64,000 nucleotides of DNA from Penicillium oxalicum (lineage: Eukaryota > Ascomycota > Eurotiomycetes > Eurotiales > Aspergillaceae), in assembly GCF_001723175.1 (NCBI RefSeq), contig NC_064654.1, positions 1,798,001-1,862,000 of the forward strand, given 5' to 3'. Numbering within the stretch: the first letter of the stretch is position 1; the number at the start of each line of letters is the position of its first letter. A model generated the notes under the pieces. That model was not told the DNA's origin. It saw only the letters and a program-made list of their open reading frames with translations, and made no database searches. The translations under genes and the position numbers were made by a program. Positions 37,477 through 47,804 of this stretch are shown in pieces.

Positions 37477-38763
37477 GCTTCAGGTGCTCGCTCGCCTGGC
37501 TTAGACGCCCTTCATCATGGACAGGTAATGCCTGCAGGCAGCTGGTCTAAGTTGCCATCCATACACACCGTTCGAGATTAGTTTTTGAGCCAGAGGGCAT
37601 GTCAACCTTGGCGCAAATTAAGAGCTCACCGAATGGCTTTCACCCTATAATCCAACGTAATCCTCGTCTGTCGTTCAAGAAAATGTCAATGCTTGTTCGG
37701 GTTGTCCAGTAGATCGCGCAAAGCGACCTTTCATCTGCTCTGGTAGAAGCGCCTGACCATGTCCTCAGGAGTGTTTCACCGGTCAATACGGCTAGACACT
37801 ATTATCCGGCTCAAAATGAGCCAGCTCGTCAGGACTTAATTATCTACTGTGAAAAGTTCGAACTCCCACTCCTTTATCTTCTCGACTGTCTCCCATAGAC
37901 GTTTAGTGCCTGCCAGTATTGCAAAGGAGACCGGGCCAATCACAGGGCCATGTGACACCCTCCGATCCGTTCCTGGACCCACTGTCGAGCTCAACAGCCA
38001 ATAAGCACGTGCTATGGCCTCCTCGGCGTCAACTGCGACGGCGCTTTGAATCGCGCGCGCCATCGTGACCTTTCTGACCTTTCTCTTCTTTGCTTTGATT
38101 CCTTTGTGTCTTTCTATTCTCATCGCAACTGAAACCATGGTGTCCCACTTTTTTTTCTTATTGCATGAGTGGGCAGAACAAGAAGACCTGGGCTGGACCA
38201 GGCGATGCTGGGGGGGGCATCCAAACAATTGTGGAGGATGATGCCAGTTCATAATCAGCAGCACCAGCATCATCCCCCCAAGAATCGTCTTCGCTTTCCT
38301 TCTCTGCCCTGTTCTTCTGCTTTTCTTCGTCAATTCCAGAGTCATTTCGACTGGTCTCTCGCTCTCTTCTGCTGTCTTTTCCCATCCATTCATTCATCTA
38401 TTGATCCAGTCATTCTTATTGAGCAATCATTGAAACGGTTGCCTCGCCCTCGCCTTTCTTAGAGCATCTTTTTTTACTTTACTGCAAACCGTTGCCTAGA
38501 CTATCAGGCCTGCGCATAATCTTTGTTCATCTCTCCTCGAGTGAAAAGTCACGTTCTTTGGCTACTGCAGTCTTTTACACGTCTCACATTGACCACGCTT
38601 TTCCTTCAATCATCTATTATCGGTAATCCTGTTTTGCCCTGGTGGCAGTCTTTCTTTTGGCGATTTCAAGCGTTTCCTAAGTCCGCGTATCTCGCTTTCC
38701 TCCTCACCCTGAAAGTCATCCTCATCTCAAGCGAGAAATTCGTCTGCGAAATAGTCGATCAAG
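37477..38763. other. Intergenic region and leader of the mucin-like gene
   Basis: About 1.3 kb. The part from roughly 38040 to 38760 is strongly pyrimidine-rich (C/T), as in leaders and promoters of highly expressed fungal genes. A 185-codon minus-strand frame here (37836-38393) is Lys/Arg/Glu-rich only because it is the complement of this tract. Confidence 0.5.
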
Positions 38764-41070
38764 ATGCTGCGATCTCACTTCGCCGTGTTCGTGATCTTTG
38801 TCTGGTCGTGCTCGGCGGGCCCGATTGCACGTTCCCTCGCACTTACTCTACAAGCAGCATCTACGAACCTGGGGTTGACGGTTGAGCAAATGGTGTCAGC
38901 AACCTCTCCAGCTCTCAGTGCGCCAACGGCTTTACGAAAGGATGGCATCGATGACGAAGACGATTTCGGCGGCTTGACCGTCATTCCGGTAACGCCATCA
39001 TGGTTATTGACATCGTCTGCCATGGCGTCAACTGTGTCAAGCTCCTTGTTATCTACGTCGTCGCTCCAGCAGCCATTGCAGACCAGTTCTATTGTTCCGG
39101 CCAGCGATGGGCAGCCAAGCTCTACTGCTGCGTTCACATCTGACTCGCAACCACTTTCCGCGACCTCAACTCCCAGCGCTCCGTTGTTGCCCTCTTCCTC
39201 GCTTGATTCACTGGCAACTGAGGCTTTTTCACCCTCAACACTCGCGGTGACTTCCTCAGCTTCTTCCCTGGCAGTTACTCTGTCGTCGCCTTCAGCTAGC
39301 TCCCCCACTGGCACTCTCTCGTTGTTCTCCCAGCCACCACAGGCTAGTCCTGTGCTGTCGTCGGGCAGTGGTGAACCAAGCTCCATTGCTGCTTCAACGA
39401 CCGGCCTGCAGTTCTTGCTCTCGACCGCTTTTTCAAGCATCAATCTAGCCCTTCCTTCAACATCAGACGCACCAAGGATGTCAGCATCAACCCCTTTGGT
39501 GACCTCTTCAAATATTCCCGTGTCAAATGTGATCCTATCTTCTTCGATTGGCATGCGAACTGCTGCTTTCCCTTCAAGTTCAATTTTACCTTCGACAACC
39601 CTAGCTGCGGGATCATCCAACTCGTTTTACGCTGGCATCACCGTTTCGATCTCGAAGGAGACTAATCCATCAAGCACTCTATCAATTTTCTTCACGGCTT
39701 CGACACGTGTGAGTTCTTCGCCCGTACCTGCAGCTACAAGCCGCCCAACCCACACTGTACCAGAAACCCCGGCTTTCGCATCCACTCCGACGAGATCTGC
39801 CTCAATCATTTCAACCTTTGCTTCTTTACAGACTACCAGTGCTCGTTCTAGTCTTTCAACGGCTTCGTCCGTCCCCATTGTCAGTGACTCACGTCAACAT
39901 ATTCCCATGTACGCGAACACTGGAGCTCCCCGCTCCACTCTTGGTGGCTCTGTGGCTACTCTTGGATCAGGAGTGATGGGCTCAAGCATAGCGGATGTGG
40001 TCAATCCATCAGTCACGAGCCAGTCGTCTTTTGTCGCTGAAACGACATTGAAATCAGTCCCTTCTGCCAGCTCAATCTCAGCCTCGGCCATTGAGACGAC
40101 GCCAACGCCCTCAGCATATAGTAGTGTCACAGCCATAGAAACATCTGGCTCAAGTGAAAGTACAGCTCCGGCGCCTGTGTCATTGTCATTGCCAGATACC
40201 ACCAGTTTCATGCCCAGCGAAAGTCAAACTCAAACCTCTTCCCCCACCACTGTGCAGTCAAGTCGTCTCGCCACCTCAACGGCTTCTACGGTTGAAACAG
40301 AGCCATCGAGATTGCCCACCGAGCCGGCTACCACAATCCCCTTCTCGGGACCTGTAGTCACAAGACCAGTCATCGTTTACGTCTCGGAAAGTGCAACAGC
40401 CGCTTTCTCCACGTCTACGCTTGAACCTATCAGCTCAGCTGAATCAGCCATTGAGACGACATCCTCACTACATCCGCTCACACAGCCCACCGTTGAGGTG
40501 CCCAGCCCAACTGAGCCCCAAGTTATCCAAACACATACCATCCATGCAACCGATACGCAAAGTGTGACGGTAACTCAGCCAGGTCAAACCGTGACCGTAA
40601 CCGCGGCAAGCACTACGATCGACACACCCGCCAAACCTACGTCTGGTCCAGTCATCCAGCCGCTCACCACGACCGCCGAAGCTAACGCCGCTCACGCCGC
40701 TCCTGATTCCCAACCGACAACCTCAGTGGTGACCACAAATGCTCCTGATTCCCAACCGTCAAACCCGGTGGTGACCACAAATGCTCCTGATCCTCAACCG
40801 ACAAACCCAGTGGTGACTACAAATGCTCCTGATTCTCAACCGACAAACCCAGTGGTGACCACAAGTGCTCCTGCTAATGCCGCCGAGGCCCCGGACGTAT
40901 TGACTGTTATTCCGCTAACACCATCTTCCGGTATCTTGTTTGTCACCAGACACGAGACCGTGACATCATGGAAGGAAACGAAAACCGAGACTGTGACCTC
41001 GTGGAAAGCGACAAGCACCGAGACTGTCACGGTGACTACAACGGCTATTCGCGTTCAGGTCATCTCTTAA
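38764..41070 (+). CDS. Ser/Thr-rich mucin-like secreted or cell-wall protein
   Basis: One uninterrupted 768-codon frame. A short hydrophobic start (MLRSHFAVFVIFVWSCSAG) looks like a signal peptide with cleavage near residue 19. Nearly all the rest is Ser, Thr, Ala and Pro, as in heavily O-glycosylated surface proteins. Residues about 646-701 are four tandem 14-residue units (consensus PDSQPTNPVVTTNA). The C-terminus has shorter ETVTSWK repeats. The block LTVIPxTPS occurs twice, close to the N-terminus (about residue 75) and after the tandem repeats (about 718). There is no clear GPI-attachment signal: the last residues (TTTAIRVQVIS) are not strongly hydrophobic. I do not recognise an enzymatic domain. 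Alternative readings, such as an unrelated low-complexity ORF, are unlikely given the signal peptide and the absence of stops over 2.3 kb. Confidence 0.78.
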   Translation: MLRSHFAVFVIFVWSCSAGPIARSLALTLQAASTNLGLTVEQMVSATSPALSAPTALRKDGIDDEDDFGGLTVIPVTPSWLLTSSAMASTVSSSLLSTSSLQQPLQTSSIVPASDGQPSSTAAFTSDSQPLSATSTPSAPLLPSSSLDSLATEAFSPSTLAVTSSASSLAVTLSSPSASSPTGTLSLFSQPPQASPVLSSGSGEPSSIAASTTGLQFLLSTAFSSINLALPSTSDAPRMSASTPLVTSSNIPVSNVILSSSIGMRTAAFPSSSILPSTTLAAGSSNSFYAGITVSISKETNPSSTLSIFFTASTRVSSSPVPAATSRPTHTVPETPAFASTPTRSASIISTFASLQTTSARSSLSTASSVPIVSDSRQHIPMYANTGAPRSTLGGSVATLGSGVMGSSIADVVNPSVTSQSSFVAETTLKSVPSASSISASAIETTPTPSAYSSVTAIETSGSSESTAPAPVSLSLPDTTSFMPSESQTQTSSPTTVQSSRLATSTASTVETEPSRLPTEPATTIPFSGPVVTRPVIVYVSESATAAFSTSTLEPISSAESAIETTSSLHPLTQPTVEVPSPTEPQVIQTHTIHATDTQSVTVTQPGQTVTVTAASTTIDTPAKPTSGPVIQPLTTTAEANAAHAAPDSQPTTSVVTTNAPDSQPSNPVVTTNAPDPQPTNPVVTTNAPDSQPTNPVVTTSAPANAAEAPDVLTVIPLTPSSGILFVTRHETVTSWKETKTETVTSWKATSTETVTVTTTAIRVQVIS
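40699..40866 (+). repeat. Four 42-bp tandem repeats within the mucin-like gene
   Basis: Four consecutive 42-nt units, each encoding 14 residues that start Ala-Pro-Asp. Copies 2 to 4 differ by few bases and the first is more diverged. All changes keep the frame. Copy number of such minisatellites usually varies among strains. Confidence 0.9.
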
Positions 41071-41615
41071 ATAATTTCTTGAAAGAACTGCAAATCGGAT
41101 GGTAGTTGACCTGACATAATTTTGGGTGAAAGCCCGAGTTTCTCTTCCTAGGCGGAGATCCCCCTTTGTTGTAATTTGATTGCTTTTCTGCCTTTTATCT
41201 TTTTTTATCTTTGTTTTTTGCTCCGAACTATACCCAGTCAATGAACTTTATAGCGTTGAGTCATTTCACCCCGATAGTATGAGTGGTCCATCAAGAATGG
41301 ATGATTTCAAACTCCGTGGAACTGAGCCCATCTGGGCAAGCAGAGAATATCAATTCTGACCAGGAGGCAGCATTGCACTACGCCAGAGACCTAACCCACA
41401 CCTACCCCAAAATCGACATCTCCACCAAGTACAGCTCGGCTTAGGTTCAGTAGCTATATGCAAGTGCACTTGAATATGGAAGTCAATCAACTTTGCTCAT
41501 AAGGTCACCAAGCCTACCAACCAAGACCAGAAGAAGGCCAAAAAAGAGTCATCCAAGGATTCCAATCGATTTCCCATAATCGAGCGAGATGTTTAAACTC
41601 ATTCCAAAGTCTATT
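41071..41615. other. Convergent intergenic region
   Basis: About 545 nt between the mucin-like gene and the Zn2Cys6 regulator. T-rich just after the mucin stop (41160-41220), consistent with a 3' end. Nothing else seen. Confidence 0.5.
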
Positions 41616-43835
41616 CTAAAGTTGCGACAGTACACCTCCCGCCTCTGCAAATTTCTGTTGATATTCCCTCAGATTTGCCCACTGACTGAGCTCTTCCTGA
41701 TCACGCTCGTAGTCACTCTGGTAGCTCATGGCCCGTCCGTTGGTGCGAGGACTCACAGCTTCACAGGTGCTTCCGGAATCCGTAGCAGCGGTGGAGTGAC
41801 CCTCCAGTCGAACCAGGGTGTCGATGAACGCATGCAGATAGGATTCCGCTTCGGATGCGGTGAGGACGTGTAATCCAGACAAGGAAGTAGAGGGCGTCTC
41901 GGTCGCATTTGCTGGTGGGTGAGAATCGCCTTTGGGGGTGTCGAGCGGTGATGGGTGATGACTCGGCATATTGAGGAGGGTAGATGCCACTTGGCGAATT
42001 TTGGACGTCTGTGGGGGAGGGTGAGGCAAGTGAGTCAGTTTGAGCAAGCTAGGTTGAGCGTGAAGCCATGAGATGCGCAGCGGAAAACATTGATCATCAC
42101 TTACAAGACTGGCGCCATTCGGTTCCATGTTGACCTCGTTGACTGTGCGAAGAAGAACAAACAAGTCCTTGATGACCAACTTCCGCTCTTCGGCCATCAT
42201 ACGGCCTATATAATCCGTCTGCGCATGATAGACGGCTGACGTGTTTTGAGACGAAGGAGCTACGGGCGTTTCTTGCGGGGTTTCTACCTTGATGTGTGAC
42301 CCCGTCACTGTTGCGCCCGTCCGATGGTCCGAATTGCCGTAGTTTTTGAAAATATCGAACAAGTTCCAATATTTGTCCACCAGATAGGACCTTGTACATA
42401 ATTGACTTGCATAGATGTTGGCCTTTTGAATCTCATATTGGATTGCGCGTCGCTCCTGGTGAATATGATCATCCGGGTAGCTAAATACTGATCCATCCTC
42501 GGACATGAGTGCTGGCACGTCTTTTTTGGGATGAAGCAGAGATAACTCGATGGGGGTCTCGAGAAGGGCAGACTTGGTCTTCTGTAAGCATTCCCAGAGT
42601 GTCGACCGCTGCTGCTCCCAGTCTATCACTCGTGAAGTGCCGAATGCGGTCTCCCACGCAAGGATGGAGTTGTAGGAACAGTAGATTCGGACGTTTGCGA
42701 TGAAGCCAGCCAGCTGAGAGACCCGGCCGGTCGGCTGGGGGTTGATGTGCGTGGGAAAAATAAACTCGTCATCTATCTCGAGAGGGAGTGGCGGATAGCG
42801 ATCCGTGGGGGTTTCGGGCGCAACTTGAAATCTGAAGTCGGAATTTCCAAGTTGATGCAGAGTCTGATAACCCACGAGCGAGACATAAAAGAGACGTCTG
42901 CCCAATTCTTGCGTGATGAGGTCCACTTGACTGCCTTTCATCAGGCCGGAACCTGTGCCGGACAGATCGGCTGGTGTCGGGTTGCCTGCACGGAGCGTGT
43001 CGGCGGCGGGCACGTCTGTGGGCGAGCGACACAGGTCGTAGACTTGTAACATGGTCTGGCATTCGGCGAGATAAGTACGACAGCGGCGAAAGCTGTAGAT
43101 GTAACCCGAGCAAACACCGAGGAAGTAGCTGATGGCAGCATCATAGACGGTTGCATTGCGATCGAGATATCCTATGCCTCGTGCCTGGATGGCTACCTCA
43201 TGACACCTCCGAACGAGCGCAATTGAATTGGGAAATGCTGCGCGTTCAGCCTCTGTATTGAGACGAAGCCTCGGTCTCCTGGGGAACGATGCCACAAGAA
43301 ACCCAATCATCGAGGCCAACAAGGCCAGAAAGGTGGTGTTGGTGGCATCCTCACGGCGATCGAAGGCTGCCCTGAATGAAGGCTCATGAGGAACAGGCAC
43401 CAACGGATGGATGTATGTGAAAAAATCATCGAGGAGCAACTGAACTGTGTGGAGAGAGCAGATGGCTTCCGCTGACATGGGAAGATGGGCAGGATGCGCG
43501 GTTGGAAGAAATGGGGAAGTCTTGGGTGCATTGTCTTGGGGACCATCTGGTACGCTTCCTGGCGATGCTCCTGCCGAGGGCGTCTCCAGCTTTTGCTTCT
43601 TCAGGGCCTCTGCATGGCGATTGGGTGGTCCGCGGCGTCTACTTGGTCTCTCATAAGTGCATGGTATATCCAGGCTAGCGCAGGAGCGACATGGTGGCCC
43701 ACTGTTATCACACTTGAGATCGCGAGAGTTATCAGTGGCCGAACGATCCCACTCGATGGAGGCTCAATAACCAACCTTGACTTTACGAATACTGCAGGCA
43801 TCACAGGCCTTGCGCAGTCTCGTTTTTGGGTCCAT
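41616..43835 (-). CDS. Zn2Cys6 transcription factor with fungal-specific domain
   Basis: Nuclear DNA-binding regulator. Exons 43776-43835, 42105-43712 and 41616-42008 give 686 aa. The Zn2Cys6 cluster is complete only after splicing: exon 1 gives KACDACSIRKVK and exon 2 continues CDNSGPPCRSCASLDIPC, with spacing C-x2-C-x6-C-x6-C-x2-C-x6-C. A basic linker (YERPSRRRGPPNRHAEALKK) follows, then the fungal-specific middle homology domain (FFTYIHPLVPVPHEPSF, YFLGVCSGYIYSFRRCRTYLAEC, LGRRLFYVSLVGYQTLHQLG). RRGPPN after the cluster is common in carbon-metabolism regulators but does not identify the target. The second intron (42009-42104) is 96 nt, in frame and free of stops, so retained and spliced forms would both be full length. 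Target genes are unknown. Confidence 0.9.
42009..42104 (-). other. In-frame 96-nt intron of the Zn2Cys6 regulator
   Basis: GTAAGT donor at 42104, CAG acceptor at 42009, preceded by a pyrimidine tract (cctcccccacag on minus). The length is divisible by three and there is no stop, so the ORF reads through. Splicing joins NGASL to TSKIRQV. Confidence 0.7.
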
Positions 43836-44925
43836 ATGTTAGAGTGGAGCGCTGCAGACTTGCAGACATGATCTAAGCTCCAAAATCACGTCAAGTTGCA
43901 GCCATTCTCGGCCAATCGAGATTCTTTGCTGCTTATTTATTCTTCTCTCTCCGGCTTGGAGATTGATGCACCCCCACGATCTCGCGTAATTGGTGCAGTG
44001 AATTGAGCCCGCAGAGAGTTCTCTGTGCTTCTCATGCAATGAGACTGACAACGAGGATCAAAATCGCAGGTGTGAGTCTTTCACCTTGGCGCCGTCGGCA
44101 AATCGCCACTGTCGGTGATGCTGCCCCGCTAAAACTAGCGCGCCGCTCTAAGCAGACGACGGTTTGTGGAAAGTGGGCGAGACGCCGTCGTAGCTTAGTT
44201 CAGCACCCAAACTGGCAATTGGTATAAGACCTTAAAGGGTGGTTTCCATCCGCGGCTATACAGTTTGATAGCAAATGCTTGGTGATCGCATCCGGAATAC
44301 GTCGACGGTGAATGATTCTCCGCGAGCCTGGAGGGTATTGCAGCGCCCAAAACGATGCTCGGAACCAGGAGTCACCTTCAAGTTGAGACGCCGCGGATGG
44401 CTGCGCCCTGTCACGTGTCTGAATCCAAAGAAACGTCCCAGCGGAAATTGAGTGTGCAATAGCCTGATTAGGTCTAGGCGAATTCGAGGTGACAGGATTA
44501 TGCGTTTATGACCCATTCCTCAGCATTACTGAAGTAGAATATTCGGAACCAGTTGTGCCAGAACTCGCAAGTGGATTTCTCCCGCCCGGGGAAAGCTGAG
44601 CCCGGCTTTGCTGGAACTCTTGGGGGCCCACGTACCCACACACAGCCCGCACGTTTCACGATCGTGTGGAGAATTTGCGGCATCCGAGGAGGATTCTCGT
44701 CGGTCTTGGGAAAAAGTCCCGTGGTCGCTTCGCTTGTCATTCTAGTTTAGGCCTGATCTTTTCCTGTTCTGTGTCTTTTTGTTTTTGTTTTATTTCTTAT
44801 TTTTTTTTTTCAATGGTTGACTATTCCTTTCTACATGTTTCATAGGGTCGTACTATGTGCTAATCAGACGAGGGTGCTATCCATTCTTGACAAGGCGACT
44901 GAGATGAGGCGCAAGACTAAGTGTT
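43836..44925. other. Intergenic region upstream of the Zn2Cys6 regulator
   Basis: About 1.1 kb holding the regulator's promoter and the 3' flank of the EI24-like gene. Several short ORFs, none recognised. A long T-rich tract (44757-44815) lies next to the EI24-like gene's 3' end. Confidence 0.5.
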
Positions 44926-45901
44926 TTATACGGCTGGGCTGTCGCGATATCTACCACCTAGTCGAGCGGGCTGTTGGCGAGCCTCTTGTCGCTTGCACTC
45001 AAGATCAGAGGCCCAGAGTGCAGCGCCCGTGGCGGTTGTCATCAAAAAGAGCATGGAAAATGGAGGAACTAACTGCAAAAGAAGTGCAACCGTACCAAAG
45101 CTATAGAAAAGTCAGCGAAAATCGCAACACAGGTAAAGCACCAGTCGGAGACAATCCACCCAAAAGAAAACAGAAACAAAAGACAAAAAAAAAAGCAGGA
45201 TTGACACTTACGTGGTATACTGCAACTGCCGGCGGCGCACACTCGCTTTCCGCTCTTGCTTGGTGAACTCCAGAAGCTGAAAATATCGCCAGTGATGAAA
45301 AGGACCCGCTCGATATCCAGTCAGAACTAGGAACATGGGGGTTCCCGCCACGGGAATGAAATTCAGCGGAAGCAAGACGATGAACTCGATGATCTGTCGG
45401 AATGAGAACGGCGAATACACCGCGCTGGTTGTCGGAGTGCCGAGGCGACTGGCCGGGTCGCCAGGTTCGGGATAGATCACACGGGACACCAGCACCAGCT
45501 GCTCTTGACCCTCATTCACGAGCACGGAGTCAAAGATATCGACGAGTGTCTCATCCACGAAGAATGCTTCGAATAAAGTGGCCACAATGGCCGCCCCTTC
45601 CCCAAGAACCAAAAAGGCACCGTTGATCCATGCGCCCCAGCCCTGAAAGAGGGCGAGGAATGCCACTTGCGGGAGGTAGGTAAAAAAGAAGAGAAGGAAG
45701 TAGACGAACGTTGACAAGAGCACTATCGGCACGAGGCGAGCTTTGAAAAGAGGCCAGAGGAATCGATGCGTTGCAAAGTAGTGAATCCCCTGATGAGAAT
45801 GATAGTCAGCAACCCTGCACCTGGCCAATATGAATAGGAAAAGCACATACTCGGAGTGGATAAAGCCAGGCCGCTCGATCTAGATTCCACGCCTGCGCCA
45901 T
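44926..45901 (-). CDS. EI24/Rrt8-Lds family multi-pass membrane protein
   Basis: Exons 45851-45901, 45212-45789 and 44926-45100 give 267 aa. Exon 1 encodes MAQAWNLDRAAWLYPLR, continuing GIHYFATHRFLWPLFKARLVPI. Several hydrophobic segments follow (around VLLSTFVYFLLFFFTYLP, GAFLVLGEGAAIVATLFEAFF and IIEFIVLLPLNFIPVAGTPMF) and the last exon adds FGTVALLLQLVPPFSMLFLM. This layout fits the EI24-domain proteins that in yeast include Rrt8 and Lds1/Lds2, which localise to lipid droplets and the outer spore wall. The function in filamentous fungi is not established. The conserved last segment is only recovered by splicing; unspliced, the frame ends a few codons after the exon 2 donor. Confidence 0.72.
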
Positions 45902-46503
45902 GGTTTCCAACGCGCAGCTGTACGTCAGTGGTAATGACAAAACACCGTGACGCTCACGTTTGAGGGACACAGTGACGAGCAACCACAGGCGCGTCAGTTG
46001 AACAAGAGGATGATGCTGGCGAATATGCCCACGTGCAGAAGGACACCGTGCTTATCGATAAGAGAAGATCATGCGGAAGTCTTGTGATACCAGCAACGCC
46101 TCGGAAGGGTTCGAGGTTTGCCTGCCGAAACTGGGTACTCGGTCGGTACCTCGCGACCCGGAGAGTAGTCTGAGAGTCACGTGTGCTTAGTCAGTTCCTA
46201 GCCGCGCGAGTTGCTTTTCTACCAGATTTTCTTTCTCTCGCGTTTTCTCTTTCCTTTCTTCCATACATAAACTGAATTCCTTCCTATTCACTCTGGAATC
46301 CACCTTGCAATGGGTTCTTCGAGGGGAAATGGAAGGATAGACAAATTGATTGCTGGCTTACCCCAAATTCTTCTTGATACGTGGAGCGTTTGGAAATAAT
46401 TCTTCAGCTGTACATCCCATTTCCACCCTGCACTCCGTGCGACGTGGGTTTCCTTAAGAGGCATCTTTCTCGCCCTTTTGTCAGTCATTGGCATTCTCTC
46501 AAT
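45902..46503. other. Intergenic region
   Basis: About 600 nt between the EI24-like start and the stop of the HAD hydrolase gene. No recognisable gene. Confidence 0.5.
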
Positions 46504-47323
46504 TTAGTGCAGTGCTGTTGCGTCCTTAAGATGGTCGTGGACCTGCTCCAGGCTCTTAACAATGGCCGAGGGCTGTAATTCGGGTATAGCAGCATCCTGC
46601 CAACCGTGTCCTGCACGGTCGACCCAAATCGCGTTCATTCCCGCGTGTCGCGCACCCACGACATCGAACGGGTTGCCGCTTATTAGCCAAATCTGGTCCA
46701 TTTCGTACGGCTTCTTTCCGACTGTGTGGGCAAGATGTCGGTAGGTTGCTTGCGCGGGCTTGTAGCAGCGTACATCGTCTACAGTAACCAGATGCTGGAA
46801 AATATCCGCGTGTGGAGACAAGTCTTCAGACCTTGACACCGAGTTCGAGATCATTTTCTTGGACCCATTGGAGAAGAGCACCGGGACGATAGACGAATCG
46901 GTAGCAATCCGCTTCAGCGCGGGTTTGACATCGGGAAACGCCGACAGACTGTCGTAGGCCTTCATCAAGTCGGAGAGTTCGCTTTCGCTAAGCTGCTCCT
47001 GCGCCTCTGCCAGTGCATGGAGTAATGATTGTCGAGTGAGGCACGAGAAGTCTTGATAATATTCTGATCAGGCAAGTGTCAGTGTCTGTCGCATCCATTT
47101 CGCGCTTTGGAAAGCCTGTGAGTGGAGTCTGCATAATGCATCATTGCATACCCATGCTGTTCAGCCTCCATGTATATTCCAATTGGTATCTGCGCCACGA
47201 AGTCGAGATAGTTTGAGCTTTGTCTCGCCCAAAATGGGTCTCTAGCTTCTCGGCGATGGACTCTGTAGACAACAGAGTGCCATACACGTCAAACGCAATA
47301 ACGATTTCCTTGGCCGCGGTCAT
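46504..47323 (-). CDS. HAD-superfamily hydrolase, L-2-haloacid dehalogenase type
   Basis: Exons 47152-47323 and 46504-47063 give 243 aa. Haloacid dehalogenase type II signatures in order: nucleophile Asp in FDVYGTLLST (motif I), Ser/Asn in LFSNGS (motif II), Lys in VRCYKPAQATYRH (motif III) and the acidic block SGNPFDVVGARHAGM (motif IV), followed by WVDRAGHGW. Members dehalogenate short 2-haloacids; many fungal homologues have no proven halogenated substrate. The first codon in frame is TTG at 47329; the first ATG is at 47323 and is used here. Intron 47064-47151 has a GTATGC donor and CAG acceptor. Confidence 0.88.
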
Positions 47324-47804
47324 TCTCAAGCGATGGATCGTCTGTGGGAGAAGGTCTGGAAGGTCAAATCCATATATATCACAACACTAGTTTGACACGA
47401 TGCGAGAATCTCGGGAGCTGAGTACCTTGATGTTTGGTTTTCTTGTAGAAAGCTTAACCGAGGAGACCTCGGAGTGCAAATGGACGCTAATGTGACCTGA
47501 TCGCGGGCATGGGATGATGTCATTCCAGTGTCCGATTCGTTGGTAGATGGTTCACAGACGTTGACTAGGGACTATTCGATGAGATTGAAAGCCGTCTCAC
47601 GGCATCACATGGAGGTTTTTTACATCTCTGGGGGTGGGTGAAAGTCTCCTCGGCTTCTCACGGTCTAAACTGAGTCTTGCATTCATGAAGGTGGGCCGGC
47701 AATGGAAGGTAAACATAAGGACCTTGATTTGGAAGGGTTTATCCTCTACACACACACACACACACAGTGGAAAGCGGTTATGAGTATAAATGCATATGCC
47801 ATCA
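47324..47804. other. Intergenic region with AC microsatellite
   Basis: About 480 nt between the HAD hydrolase start and the desaturase stop. An (AC)9 tract (47748-47766) is the only notable element. Confidence 0.6.
47748..47766. repeat. (AC)9 microsatellite
   Basis: Nineteen nt of alternating A and C, just downstream of the desaturase stop on the minus strand (probable 3' UTR). Confidence 0.9.

Noticed and set aside
38775..39620. A 281-codon minus-strand ORF rich in Glu, Val and Ala
   Set aside because: Complement of the Ser/Thr-rich coding frame of the mucin-like gene, which has a signal peptide and no stop over 2.3 kb.
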